Positions 16,215-24,647 of a DNA stretch of 28,212 nt are shown here, in pieces. Below the pieces are notes generated by a model. It was not told where the DNA came from, ran no database searches, and saw nothing but the letters and a program-made list of their open reading frames with translations. How positions within the stretch are numbered: position 1 is the stretch's first letter; every line of letters starts with the position of its first letter. Both the position numbers and the translations under genes were made by a program. This DNA is from Sphingomonadaceae bacterium (GTDB lineage: Bacteria > Pseudomonadota > Alphaproteobacteria > Sphingomonadales > Sphingomonadaceae), in contig CANGBE010000004.1 of assembly GCA_947451875.1 (NCBI GenBank), positions 1 through 28,212 of the forward strand, written 5' to 3'.

Positions 16215-16840
16215 TAGTCTTTCCAGCCCCAATAGAGCTTGCAGGGCAAGATATTGAGTGGTTCAAAATCCGCATCGATGCGGTTGAAATGCACCGCCAT
16301 AAAGTCCCGCGCCTTGGCAGTGAATTGATAGACTAGAAAAGCCCCGCCGGGCCGCAATACGCGGTGCGTGGCCGAAGCGATGGCCGGGCCGACGCCGCCG
16401 GGCAGGGTTGAGAATGGCAAGCCAGACAGCACATAGTCGGCATGATCGTGGCCAAACCTGCGGACAATATCTTCGACATCTGCGGCCGATCCCAACACCG
16501 CGACAAAACGGCTGTCAGTGATCGTCTTGCGCAAATAGTCTATGAACAGCGGGTTGGTATCGATCACGATCAACTGGCCATCGCGGGACAAGCGATCAAG
16601 CACCGGGCGGCAGAAGGTGCCGACGCCGGGGCCATATTCGACGAAAAGCTTGCATTGATCCCAGTTCACCGGTTTCAACATCCGGGCGATAGTGAATCGT
16701 GAAGACGGGATGATCGATCCGACCATCACCGGATGCTCAAGGAACCCTTCAAAAAACACCCCCAACGGGCCCATCTTGCGCGAGATCCGGCGCATGACTT
16801 TCCGCAGCCATGCTTCGCGGGCAAGCTCTGGGCTGGTCAT
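16214..16840 (-). CDS. SAM-dependent methyltransferase, phospholipid N-methyltransferase (PmtA)-like
   Basis: A 208-residue class I methyltransferase. The N-terminal FFEGFLEHPVMVGSIIPSSRFTIARM is typical of PmtA-like enzymes that methylate phosphatidylethanolamine. Motif I is VEYGPGVGTF, an acidic residue follows in VIDTNP, and the post-motif region is VLSGLPFSTLPGG. It probably acts at the membrane surface. The frame is open to a TTG at 16900. The ATG at 16840 is preferred because conserved sequence begins soon after it, but its binding site is weak. It follows arsC on the same strand by 87 bases. A lipid substrate is inferred from the family pattern. Confidence 0.75.
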   Translation of the reverse strand: MTSPELAREAWLRKVMRRISRKMGPLGVFFEGFLEHPVMVGSIIPSSRFTIARMLKPVNWDQCKLFVEYGPGVGTFCRPVLDRLSRDGQLIVIDTNPLFIDYLRKTITDSRFVAVLGSAADVEDIVRRFGHDHADYVLSGLPFSTLPGGVGPAIASATHRVLRPGGAFLVYQFTAKARDFMAVHFNRIDADFEPLNILPCKLYWGWKD

Positions 16841-16927
16841 GTTAGAAAAAGTCTCGCGCTGTGAAAGGCATCGCTCGATGCGTTTGCAAATTTGCCCCAA
16901 CTTGGCAAGCGCATAGCACCTCGAAGG

Positions 16928-17272
16928 TCACAGGATTTCATGAACCTTGTCCTGTGGACGACAGAGGAGAACGCCTTTTTCAGTCTCGACCAGCGGGCGT
17001 TCGATCAGGATCGGATCCGCAGCCATGGCGGCGAGAATGGCCTCGGCGCTGGCGGTAGTAAGTCCCAGCTCTTCCGCATCTGTGTTGCGGAGACGGAGGC
17101 CCTGTGCCGGAGTCATACCGGCATCGCGATAGAGCTGGGAGAGCTTCTCGACACTTGGCGGAAACTTGAGATATTCGATGACTGTGAGTTCGATGCCCGG
17201 CGCTTCTTGCAGGATCGCCATGGTTTTGCGCGATGTGCCGCAATTCGGGTTGTGCCAAATCGTTGCCTTCAT
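16928..17272 (-). CDS. arsC: Arsenate reductase ArsC (glutaredoxin-type)
   Basis: A 114-residue thioredoxin-fold protein. The catalytic motif is HNPNCGTSRKT with the nucleophilic Cys11. The Arg residues of the active site are seen in GLRLRNTDAEE and ERPLVETEKGVLLCRP. It reduces arsenate to arsenite with glutathione and glutaredoxin. It stands alone: no arsR, arsB or acr3 is near, so exporter functions would be elsewhere. The frame is open to 17353, but the ATG at 17272 follows CGGGAG and AAGGTG and begins the domain. It is divergent from the TonB receptor across a 153-base spacer carrying Fur-like boxes. Confidence 0.9.
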   Translation of the reverse strand: MKATIWHNPNCGTSRKTMAILQEAPGIELTVIEYLKFPPSVEKLSQLYRDAGMTPAQGLRLRNTDAEELGLTTASAEAILAAMAADPILIERPLVETEKGVLLCRPQDKVHEIL

Positions 17273-17364
17273 CACCTTGATACTCCCGCGCATCGTGCTT
17301 GAGGGCACCACTGCCCCAGAGATGGCCGTAACCCGCCACGGCACCACCTGCAATTTTATCCTTG

Positions 17365-17413
17365 TTATTGAGAACGACTCGCATTAGCGAACTATTATTG
17401 AGAATAATTCGCA
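17365..17413 (+). promoter_or_regulatory. Two tandem Fur-box-like repeats and a likely promoter upstream of the TonB receptor
   Basis: Nineteen-base repeats at 17365-17383 and 17395-17413 match at 16 positions and are spaced exactly 30 bases apart. The second core TGAGAATAATTCGCA matches 11 of 14 defined positions of the 7-1-7 Fur pattern TGATAATNATTATCA; the first matches 9 of 14. TTGAGA (17368-17373) and ACTATT (17391-17396), 17 bases apart, could be the promoter, so bound Fur would cover both the -35 and the start. The arsC side is about 97 bases away. Confidence 0.65.
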
Positions 17414-17425
17414 ACAGGAAGCCCC

Positions 17426-19525
17426 ATGCCCCCCTCTCGCCTGCCCGCACTTTTTGCAGCCTTGGCCCTCGCGAGCCCAGCTGAGGCTGAGGAAATAGAT
17501 AGCGATGCTGATTCGCGCGCAATCGTGGTGACAGGCCAGCACAGCGATTACCGCCAAGCAAGCACCGCAACCGCGACCAAGACCGAAACACCGCTGATCA
17601 ATGTCCCGCAGACGGTGACCGTTCTGACCCGCGAACGGCTGGACGATCAGGCCTTGGCGCAACTGGGCGATGCCCTGCGCTATGTGCCGGGCGTCGTAAT
17701 TAGCAGCGGCGAGGGCAACCGCGACCAGATCGTATTGCGCGGACAGCCCAGCACTGCTGATTTCTTCCTCGATGGCCTGCGCGACGATGCCCAGTACTAT
17801 CGCCCGCTCTACAACACTGACCGGGTCGAGGTGCTGAAAGGCGCCAATGCGATGATCTTCGGACGCGGAGGCGGCGGCGGGGTGATCAATCGTGTTTCCA
17901 AAGCCGCAGCATTCGGCGAGAGCAAAGGTGCACTGGCGGGCGGCATAGATACCTTCGGCGCATGGTCGCTCTCGGGCGATGTCAACCAGCCGCTCTCGGA
18001 CGCGATTTCGGTGCGGCTTAACGGCACGCATGAGGAGCTCAACAACCACCGCGACTACTACCAGGGCCACTTCACTGGCATTGCGCCGACGCTAGGCGTA
18101 AAGCTGGGATCGGATACCTCGCTGCAACTCGGCTATGAGTATGTCGAAGACAGCCGAATTGCCGATCGCGGCATTCCCTCGCTGAACGGCACTCCGATCA
18201 GCGGCTATGACCACACTTTCTTCGGTGATTCCAAGGTCAACCAGAGCCTTGTGAAGGCCCACATCGCCCGCGCTCGGCTGGATCACCGCTTTTCGGACAG
18301 CCTGACGGCCAACTTCACCGGGCAATATGCCACTTATGACAAGTACTACGCCAATGTCGTTCCGGGTGCAGCGACAGCGACCAGCGTTGTGCTGACCGGC
18401 TATGACAATGGCGTCCAGCGCAACAACTGGATCGCGCAGGGCAATCTGGTGTGGAAGGGCGAGACATTCGGCCTGCGCCACACCCTGCTGACTGGCTTCG
18501 AATTCTCCGACCAGAGCACCGATTCCACCCGCTCTGACATGCGCTTCACCAATTCGGGTGGCGCACTGGTGGCGAGCATTTTGGTTCCACTCGCGCGGCA
18601 GCTGACCATCCCGACGATCAGCTTCACCGCGCCAACGACTGCCAGCACATCGCAAGTCCGCACCCTGTCGGGCTATATTCAGGACCAGATCGAGATCGGC
18701 GAACATGTGCAAGTGGTTGCAGGCTTGCGCTATGATGATTTCCGCATCACCTCTTTCAACCTGATCAGCAGCTACGCCGCTAGCCGCAGCGACCGCAAAT
18801 GGTCACCCAGACTGGGGCTGATCATCAAGCCGCAGGCAAACCTGTCGATCTATGCGAGCTACGCCAAGGGCTTCCTGCCGCAGTCGGGCGACCAATTCAC
18901 CCTTCTCGCCGCCAACACCGTGACGCTCGATCCCGAGGCCTTCCGCAGTCTGGAAGCCGGGGTGAAGTGGGAAGTGAACTCAGGCCTGTCGCTGACCGGG
19001 GCAGTCTTCCAGATCGACCGGAGCAACACGCGGGTCAGCGATCCGGCCAATCCGGGGTTCTTTCTGGTAAGCGGCAAGAGCCGGGTGCGTGGTTTTGAGG
19101 CAGCGGTGAATGGCCGGGTCATGCCCGACTGGCAGCTGAGCCTCGGCTGGTCACACCAGACCGGCGAGATCCTCTCGGCAATCACCAGCGGCACCAGCCC
19201 GATCCCCGTCGGGCGCAAGCTGGACAAGCTGCCAGAGGACCAAATCTCGCTGTGGTCGCGCTATGATGTCAGCAGCAAGCTCGGCCTTGGGCTCGGGATG
19301 ATTCACCAGTCGAGCCAGTTCGCCACGATCAGCAATGCCGTGCGGGTTCCGGCTTTTGCCCGGATCGATGCCGCGATTTTCCATGAAGTAAACAAAGCCT
19401 TTTCGCTCCAGCTCAATCTCGAGAACGTTACCGGCAGCCGCTATTACCCCAGCGCCCACAGCGACACCAATATCGCCCCGGGCAAGCCGTTCAATGCGCG
19501 GGTTTCGGCGCGGATGAAGCTTTAG
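17426..19525 (+). CDS. TonB-dependent siderophore receptor
   Basis: A 699-residue outer-membrane receptor that imports ferric siderophores using TonB energy. A short signal peptide ends ASPAEA (about residue 21), followed by a plug domain (about 55-165) with VPQTVTVLTRERL, LRYVPGV, GNRDQIVLRGQ, DFFLDGLRDDAQYY and RVEVLKGANAMIFGRGGGGG. The rest is a beta-barrel with a C-terminal MKL-type end (FNARVSARMKL). The plug pattern resembles catecholate receptors of the Fiu type. The start has AGGAAG upstream. Two Fur-like boxes precede it. The stop shares TTAG with the convergent 2Fe-2S gene. Confidence 0.93.
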   Translation: MPPSRLPALFAALALASPAEAEEIDSDADSRAIVVTGQHSDYRQASTATATKTETPLINVPQTVTVLTRERLDDQALAQLGDALRYVPGVVISSGEGNRDQIVLRGQPSTADFFLDGLRDDAQYYRPLYNTDRVEVLKGANAMIFGRGGGGGVINRVSKAAAFGESKGALAGGIDTFGAWSLSGDVNQPLSDAISVRLNGTHEELNNHRDYYQGHFTGIAPTLGVKLGSDTSLQLGYEYVEDSRIADRGIPSLNGTPISGYDHTFFGDSKVNQSLVKAHIARARLDHRFSDSLTANFTGQYATYDKYYANVVPGAATATSVVLTGYDNGVQRNNWIAQGNLVWKGETFGLRHTLLTGFEFSDQSTDSTRSDMRFTNSGGALVASILVPLARQLTIPTISFTAPTTASTSQVRTLSGYIQDQIEIGEHVQVVAGLRYDDFRITSFNLISSYAASRSDRKWSPRLGLIIKPQANLSIYASYAKGFLPQSGDQFTLLAANTVTLDPEAFRSLEAGVKWEVNSGLSLTGAVFQIDRSNTRVSDPANPGFFLVSGKSRVRGFEAAVNGRVMPDWQLSLGWSHQTGEILSAITSGTSPIPVGRKLDKLPEDQISLWSRYDVSSKLGLGLGMIHQSSQFATISNAVRVPAFARIDAAIFHEVNKAFSLQLNLENVTGSRYYPSAHSDTNIAPGKPFNARVSARMKL

Positions 19526-20040
19526 GCCTGCTTCATCGCCGGAACTGCGCCCTGCTGCACCGGCGATTCCAAACCGCGCATCAGGCGCCCGGCGCGTTGT
19601 ACGGCGCGGACCAGCCGCGGGTAGACACCGCAGCGGCAAAGATTGGTTAGCGCAGCCTTAATCTCTTCTTCCTGCGGATCGGCATTGCGGGTGAGCAGGG
19701 CAGCGCCAGCCAAGACAATGCCCGGAGTGCAGAACCCGCACTGGATCGCTCCTTCATCCAGCATCGCCTGCTGCATTGGGTGGAGACCCTGCCTACCCGG
19801 CTCCATTTTGCCCAGCCCCTCGATAGTGGTGACACTGCGCCCCTCGGCCTCGGCAAGCGAGAGCGTGCAGGCCATCAGCGGCGCACCATCGACGATCACC
19901 GTACAGGCTCCGCATTCCCCCACGCCGCAGCCATATTTCGCGCCAGTAAGGTTGGCACCATCGCGCAGCGCCCAGAGCAGCGGGGTCTGCGGATCCATGC
20001 GGAATTCAAGCGGCTGCCCGTTGACGGTAAGGCTGGTCAT
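19522..20040 (-). CDS. 2Fe-2S subunit of molybdenum hydroxylase type (IorA-like), no adjacent large subunit
   Basis: A 172-residue protein. The N-terminal plant-type ferredoxin cluster motif has Cys38, Cys43, Cys46 and Cys58; the C-terminal helical domain has Cys101-Cys104 (QCGFCTPG) and Cys135-Cys137 (LCRCG). This two-cluster layout is that of the small subunits of isoquinoline 1-oxidoreductase and related enzymes, which pass electrons from a molybdopterin large subunit. No such subunit is next to it: the TonB receptor is convergent and a protease gene precedes. The start overlaps the protease stop as ATGA. The last 20 or so residues extend beyond the usual end. Confidence 0.9.
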   Translation of the reverse strand: MTSLTVNGQPLEFRMDPQTPLLWALRDGANLTGAKYGCGVGECGACTVIVDGAPLMACTLSLAEAEGRSVTTIEGLGKMEPGRQGLHPMQQAMLDEGAIQCGFCTPGIVLAGAALLTRNADPQEEEIKAALTNLCRCGVYPRLVRAVQRAGRLMRGLESPVQQGAVPAMKQA

Positions 20041-21014
20041 GGCCGTGCCTTAACCTCGCCGGGATAAGGTGTGAAGCGAAAGCGCCAATCGCGCAGGCCC
20101 GCCGCATTGGCTGGCACCTTTTCGAGCACGGCCAATTCCGCATTGATGTTTTTGATCCGGGTTTCGGTGCGATCATGATCTGGAGTGGTAAAGTGCCCCG
20201 CCAGCCCTTTCGACCCCCAGTTCCGAACAAAAACAGGCGCTGCCTTGGGTTCATAGCCCGCGTTGGCCATCAGCCAGACCGTCAAGCGGTCTGCCTCGCG
20301 CTCGGTGTCACGCACATTGGCGATGCTCCGCCCGATCGCCTTGAGCCTGGCGCGATGGCGCAGCACATTGTGCGCCATTTCATGCGCGACAACCCATGCA
20401 CGCTCATCATCGACCTTGCCCTTGAGCAGCGCCGCCAGACTGATCTGCGCGATCAGGCCATCGGCCTGTCCGCCATTGCCGCCAAGCAACAGCTCGAAAC
20501 GGCTGCGGCACGCGGGCACACCGGCCAGCACCATATCCTCGCTAGAACCAAGGCCAATCCTCACTTTTCCATCGCGGGCCAGTGCGGCATCGATGCGGTC
20601 ATAGACACGGTTCAGGCGCTGGTTGTCGTTCGCGGCAGCGGCGGGGATTGCGCCAAGCGCCTCACCTTCGATAGTCGCGATCTCGGTTCCGGCCGCCAGT
20701 CGCGAATGGGCTGCGGGCGAGCCCGCGGCGATGGCTTCCACCGCGAAGTCGCCCTTGAGATGAAGCGCCTGCCGGATCCTTGCCGGTTCTGAAAAATTGC
20801 GCACATCGGCAAGCTGCAGGCCAAGCGACAGCTCCTGGTCAGCGCAAAACGGCGCATTGGCGCTGGCGAGGCGGAAGCCGATGGTCTGCAGCTTCGTGTC
20901 ATTCGCCTGCAATTCTTGTAAGCTCTGCTGCAGTTCGGTGGCGTCATCAGCCTGTGCTGCACAAGGAACCAACAGCGCAACCCACAGGGCTGCAAGCCAG
21001 TGGAGGTTAGCCAC
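20037..21014 (-). CDS. M48 family metalloprotease with N-terminal PDZ-like domain
   Basis: A 325-residue periplasmic zinc protease. A signal peptide (ending PCAAQA), a helical stretch (about 25-45), a PDZ-like domain (about 88-155 with AVEAIAAGSPAAHSRLAAG) and an M48 domain follow. The zinc site is HEMAH (residues 201-205), with a third ligand in EREAD (about 228). The frame is open to 21080, but the GTG at 21014 overlaps the upstream stop by eight bases and gives a proper signal peptide. Related proteins act in envelope quality control; the substrate here is unknown. It is third in the operon and overlaps the 2Fe-2S gene by four bases. Confidence 0.85.
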   Translation of the reverse strand: MANLHWLAALWVALLVPCAAQADDATELQQSLQELQANDTKLQTIGFRLASANAPFCADQELSLGLQLADVRNFSEPARIRQALHLKGDFAVEAIAAGSPAAHSRLAAGTEIATIEGEALGAIPAAAANDNQRLNRVYDRIDAALARDGKVRIGLGSSEDMVLAGVPACRSRFELLLGGNGGQADGLIAQISLAALLKGKVDDERAWVVAHEMAHNVLRHRARLKAIGRSIANVRDTEREADRLTVWLMANAGYEPKAAPVFVRNWGSKGLAGHFTTPDHDRTETRIKNINAELAVLEKVPANAAGLRDWRFRFTPYPGEVKARP

Positions 21015-21741
21015 GCGCTTCGGCAATGGCCTTGGCCAACTTCTCTTGCCCGACGGCGCCAGAAAGCAGGCGATCACCAATCACCCAGCTGGGCGTGCCG
21101 CTGAAGCCAAGCTCGCGGGCAATCTCGATATTGCGGTTCAGTTCGTTCTCGTAACGCGGATCTGCCATGGCAGCTTGCGCCGTCACCAAATCAACGCCAG
21201 CCGCCTTGGCGGCGGCTTCGATGCTGGCTTTGTCGGGACGACCAATAGCGAACATAGCTTTGTGAAACAGAGCATATTTGCCCTGCGCTGCAGCGGCGAG
21301 GCCCATGCGGGCGGCATCAGCGCTTTCAGGCGAGATAATCGGTAGCTGCCGCACCACCACCTTGAGATCGGGATTGGCGGTGATTAGCGCTTCGACATCT
21401 TCCACCGAATGGCGGCAATAGGTGCAGGCGAAATCGGTGAACTCAACCAAGGTGACTTTGCCATCGGGATTGCCGAGAACCTGCCCGGGCCAGGCCTTTT
21501 CAACCTCGGCGCGAACCCCGGCGAGCTGCTTGGCGTCCTGCTTTTTCTGCAGCGCCTGCATGGCTTCGGGCAAAATTTCCGGGTGCTCGAGCAGATAGTC
21601 GTGAACCGTCTGCTCAATCTGAGCTTTATTCGCCACGCCGCGCTGCGATTGCCAGAACCAGCCGCCACCAGCGCCAACGATCAGGCAGGCCGCCGCGACG
21701 ACGAGGGTGGAAAAGGGGCGGCGGGTTTCAGAGTTGCTCAT
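21007..21741 (-). CDS. DsbA-family thiol oxidoreductase, ScsC-like
   Basis: A 244-residue periplasmic protein, anchored or exported through a hydrophobic segment at about residues 11-28. A helical region (about 35-80, with HDYLLEHPEILPEAMQAL) resembles the ScsC N-terminal domain. The thioredoxin fold follows with active site FACTYC (Cys106, Cys109) and the cis-proline in GFSGTPSWVIG. It is likely to form or isomerise disulfides, and ScsC relatives often oligomerise through the N-terminal helices. No DsbD/ScsB partner is in the window. The start is nine bases after the BepA-like stop; the next gene starts inside its end. Confidence 0.85.
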   Translation of the reverse strand: MSNSETRRPFSTLVVAAACLIVGAGGGWFWQSQRGVANKAQIEQTVHDYLLEHPEILPEAMQALQKKQDAKQLAGVRAEVEKAWPGQVLGNPDGKVTLVEFTDFACTYCRHSVEDVEALITANPDLKVVVRQLPIISPESADAARMGLAAAAQGKYALFHKAMFAIGRPDKASIEAAAKAAGVDLVTAQAAMADPRYENELNRNIEIARELGFSGTPSWVIGDRLLSGAVGQEKLAKAIAEARG

Positions 21742-21750
21742 CCGGCCTGC

Positions 21751-23106
21751 CTACTTGCGCTTCTTCGTACGTTCAATCTCTGCGCGGGCTTGCATGGCGA
21801 TATCCTGTGCGCGAATCCAGTCGGGCGAGCCTTTGGGTAGGGCAGCTTCCGCCGCCTCGGCATTGCGGAGGGCCGCCGGGAACTGCAGGAACATCGCCTG
21901 TTGTTCAGCACTGGCAAGCTGAGCGCGCGGGGTGTCGCCATTGCCGGCATAGACCACGCCCAGCTGGTACCAGGCATCGGGGTTCTCCCGGTCACGTGCC
22001 ACGGCAGCCTTCAGCACCCGTTGCGCCTCGGCCAGCATAGCCGGATCTTCAGTGGCAACGAGCGCGTGGCCAAAGGTTGTGGCGATCAGCGGCTGGTTCG
22101 ACGTCAGTTCAGTAGCGCGGCGCAGTGGCACAAGTGCATCGACCGGCTTTCCGGCTTCGAGCAGAATCTGGCCCTTGAGCTCCAGAAAATAGGGATCATT
22201 AGGCGCGGTGGCGAGCAGGGCGTCCGCCTCTCCCATGGCTTTGTCGAGCAGCGCCTCTTTGTGCCAAGCATAGGCCCGAGCATAGCGGGCAGGCACTGAC
22301 TTATCGCTTTCGGGATAGGCCTTCAGTGTATCCTTGGGGTCCGCGAGATAACCATAGAGCTTGGCCCGGGCGCGGCGGAACCGCGCCTCAAGCGCCGGAT
22401 CGCTGGGCTTGTTCCACGCTGGGTCTTTCTCATAGGCGTCCTGAAGATAGGAAATGCGGTCCCCCTCCAGCGGGTGGGTGCTCATGTAGGGATTCATATC
22501 CGACTGGGCATAGCCCATGCGATAGGCCTGATTGGCAAGCTTCTTGAAGAACTCGATTGAGCCGCGCCCGCTGATCCCGGCCTTAGAAAGGTAAATTGAA
22601 CCGGCCGCATCAGCCTGTGATTCCTGACCGCGACTGAAAGCCAAATACTTGCCGAGCGCCGCCTGCTGCCCGGCCATCATGATGCCCATTGCCGCATCGC
22701 CGCCGCCAGCCGCAGCCGCCGCTACACCAAGTAACAGCGAGAGCAGGCTGATGCTGTTCGCGGCTTTTGCCCCTTGGTCTCCGCTGATCGCATGGCCACC
22801 GGTGATGTGGCCGAGTTCGTGAGCGATCACACCCTGCACCTGATTGGCGCTATCCGCGGCATTGATCAGCCCGGAGTTGATATAGACCACCTGCCCGCTA
22901 GCCACGAAAGCATTGATCTCGGAATCGCCGACTAGGGCCACATCAACATTCTTCGGGTCGAGACCAGCGGCAGAAACTAGCGGGCTCGCCATGTCATGGA
23001 ACAGCGCCTCTGTTTCAGCATCGCGCAGGATCGACTGGGCATAGGCGGTCTGCATCGGCAGCGCCAAAGCCGAGAGCATCAGGGCAAAGCGGGATAGGTT
23101 GCGCAT
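21751..23106 (-). CDS. M48 family metalloprotease with TPR repeats, BepA/YfgC-like
   Basis: A 451-residue periplasmic zinc protease. The signal peptide is residues 1-23 (ending TAYAQ). The M48 domain has HELGH at residues 96-100, DAETEALFHDMASPL near the N-terminus, the third ligand around SQADAAG, and the family segment MSTHPLEGDRI. The C-terminal half has TPR-like repeats. BepA assists outer-membrane assembly (LptD and Bam substrates) by proteolysis and chaperoning. The frame is open to 23157, but the ATG at 23106 follows GGATGG by six bases and starts the signal peptide. It is first in the four-gene operon. Confidence 0.85.
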   Translation of the reverse strand: MRNLSRFALMLSALALPMQTAYAQSILRDAETEALFHDMASPLVSAAGLDPKNVDVALVGDSEINAFVASGQVVYINSGLINAADSANQVQGVIAHELGHITGGHAISGDQGAKAANSISLLSLLLGVAAAAAGGGDAAMGIMMAGQQAALGKYLAFSRGQESQADAAGSIYLSKAGISGRGSIEFFKKLANQAYRMGYAQSDMNPYMSTHPLEGDRISYLQDAYEKDPAWNKPSDPALEARFRRARAKLYGYLADPKDTLKAYPESDKSVPARYARAYAWHKEALLDKAMGEADALLATAPNDPYFLELKGQILLEAGKPVDALVPLRRATELTSNQPLIATTFGHALVATEDPAMLAEAQRVLKAAVARDRENPDAWYQLGVVYAGNGDTPRAQLASAEQQAMFLQFPAALRNAEAAEAALPKGSPDWIRAQDIAMQARAEIERTKKRK

Positions 23107-23173
23107 CGGGCGCCATCCAAGCGGCTGCGCCCTGAACCGCGGCTGAAGGCTGTCCATTAACCCAGCCTAATTC

Positions 23174-23217
23174 GAAAACGACCGGGGCGCCATGCTCTTA
23201 TCGAACATGGCGCCCCG
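23174..23217 (-). terminator. Rho-independent terminator of the PAS_5 gene
   Basis: On the minus strand CGGGGCGCCATG (23217-23206) pairs perfectly with CATGGCGCCCCG (23194-23183) around an 11-base loop, then a U-run (TTTT) follows after GTCG. It lies just past the PAS_5 stop at 23240 and before the BepA-like gene, so the two genes are separate transcription units. Confidence 0.8.
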
Positions 23218-23239
23218 ACCGCTCGCTGTCAGACGAATT

Positions 23240-24613
23240 TCATGAAGTAAGGCGTTTTCCTGCCTTTTCGAACAGGCTGTGATCGCCAGTGATTTCGCCG
23301 ACCAGCAGGACTTCACCATTGCCAGCGCGACGCACGACGACCAGCGCAAATTCATCCCCATCACTGGCCAGATCGGCCAACGGTCGGGTTTCGACCTCGC
23401 GGAGTTTGCGCATCAGAGCATCTCGCGGCGTGTCGCGTGATGCGGCGGGCTTGCCGCTTTCTTCGCGGCGCAAGCGCCGTTCTGTATGGACAACGCCTTT
23501 CAGACCGCCGGGAGCATAGGCAAGGAATTGTGCCAATGCACCGCGCCCGATCCCCTGCCGCTGGGCGTGGGCCATCGCACTGGCATATTCGGTAAGCCGC
23601 GTCTTGTCGTGATCAGCACCGAACACCAGCTTGACCACCGGGGTGAACGGCGCGCGGTCCTGCATGGTGAGCCCGGCATCCTTGACCAGCTCGCGAAATT
23701 CTTGCGCGTGTTGCTTGGCGGCCAATGCAAAGTCCCAGGCCCGACCAATCGCTGAGTATAGCGCATGGCGGCTGCGGTCTTCCGATCCTTGCGCCGCATG
23801 GGCCAACTCGCGCGCCGAGGCGAGACAATCAGCCAATGACATGTCGGCAAGGGCATCTTGCTCGCCAAAGGTGGGAACCGGCCAATCGTTATCATCGGCA
23901 ACGCCGAAATCGGAACCGTCGTAGAGTGTGACCAGATCAAGGACATCGGCCGAATCATCAGCAGGACCGTCAGCCCATTCCGCCATAGGCAAAGAATCGC
24001 GCTTGAACCGCTGGTCGAGCGCCCGGTCGATTTCGCTAAGCAGCGCGTCGGTCGTTTTCTGGTCAGCCAGTTCCTTCCAGTTGATCACACCGTAGATGAG
24101 ATCAATTTCATTACTGTCCGCACCGCCGGTGAAGGGTAGCAAGATGCCGCGGTAGGCAATCGTCCGGCCGATCGAATTGACGAACTCGGCCTCGAACCCG
24201 ATCGGTGCCTGATTGGCATGGATCTGCAGATAGTGGTCGGTAATCCTCGAGAGCAATGAGCGGCCGGGCACATCTGACAGTGTGCGGATCGTCTCGGGCG
24301 CGGCTTCGCATTCACGTGCCAACGCTTTGCCCAGATAGCGGATCGCCGGATTGTCCATGCCGTTCGAAAAATCGAGCAGCACCGAATAGGGATCAAAGTC
24401 GGGCAGGTTACCCGGCGCCAGATCGGCAATGGTGGGAAAGGGGCGGTCGCCTAGCAGGCTGGCCCAATGGTTATAGGCGCGCACCTGCATGCGGCGCTCA
24501 TCGGTGCCGATGGCGGGCGGCGGCGCGTCGTGACCAATATCATCTTCGGCCGAATCATAGACATCGGCCCCCGAAGGCTGATGCTCTCCAAAATCGCCGC
24601 GGTAACTATCCAT
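23240..24613 (-). CDS. PAS_5 domain protein, function unknown
   Basis: A 457-residue protein. The N-terminal 40 residues are acidic and likely disordered. The PAS_5-type segment (about 38-185) has RAYNHWASLLGDRPFPTIADL, FDPYSVLLDF, and IGFEAEFVNSIGRTIAYRGILLPF. The rest (about 250-457) is helical and basic with no recognised domain, ending in a small segment FALVVVRRAGNGEVLLVGEI. PAS_5 is common in alphaproteobacteria, where it is a putative signal-sensing module. The start at 24613 has a G-rich site that sits in a small stem. A clear terminator follows. No partner kinase or regulator is nearby. Confidence 0.75.
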   Translation of the reverse strand: MDSYRGDFGEHQPSGADVYDSAEDDIGHDAPPPAIGTDERRMQVRAYNHWASLLGDRPFPTIADLAPGNLPDFDPYSVLLDFSNGMDNPAIRYLGKALARECEAAPETIRTLSDVPGRSLLSRITDHYLQIHANQAPIGFEAEFVNSIGRTIAYRGILLPFTGGADSNEIDLIYGVINWKELADQKTTDALLSEIDRALDQRFKRDSLPMAEWADGPADDSADVLDLVTLYDGSDFGVADDNDWPVPTFGEQDALADMSLADCLASARELAHAAQGSEDRSRHALYSAIGRAWDFALAAKQHAQEFRELVKDAGLTMQDRAPFTPVVKLVFGADHDKTRLTEYASAMAHAQRQGIGRGALAQFLAYAPGGLKGVVHTERRLRREESGKPAASRDTPRDALMRKLREVETRPLADLASDGDEFALVVVRRAGNGEVLLVGEITGDHSLFEKAGKRLTS

Positions 24614-24647
24614 TGGGAATTCCCCCGTCCTGCTTTCAGGGGGTTTT

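Noticed and set aside
16868..16881. GCATCGCTCGATGC palindrome before the methyltransferase
   Set aside because: Arms of six bases with a two-base centre cannot form a hairpin and are common by chance in this base composition.
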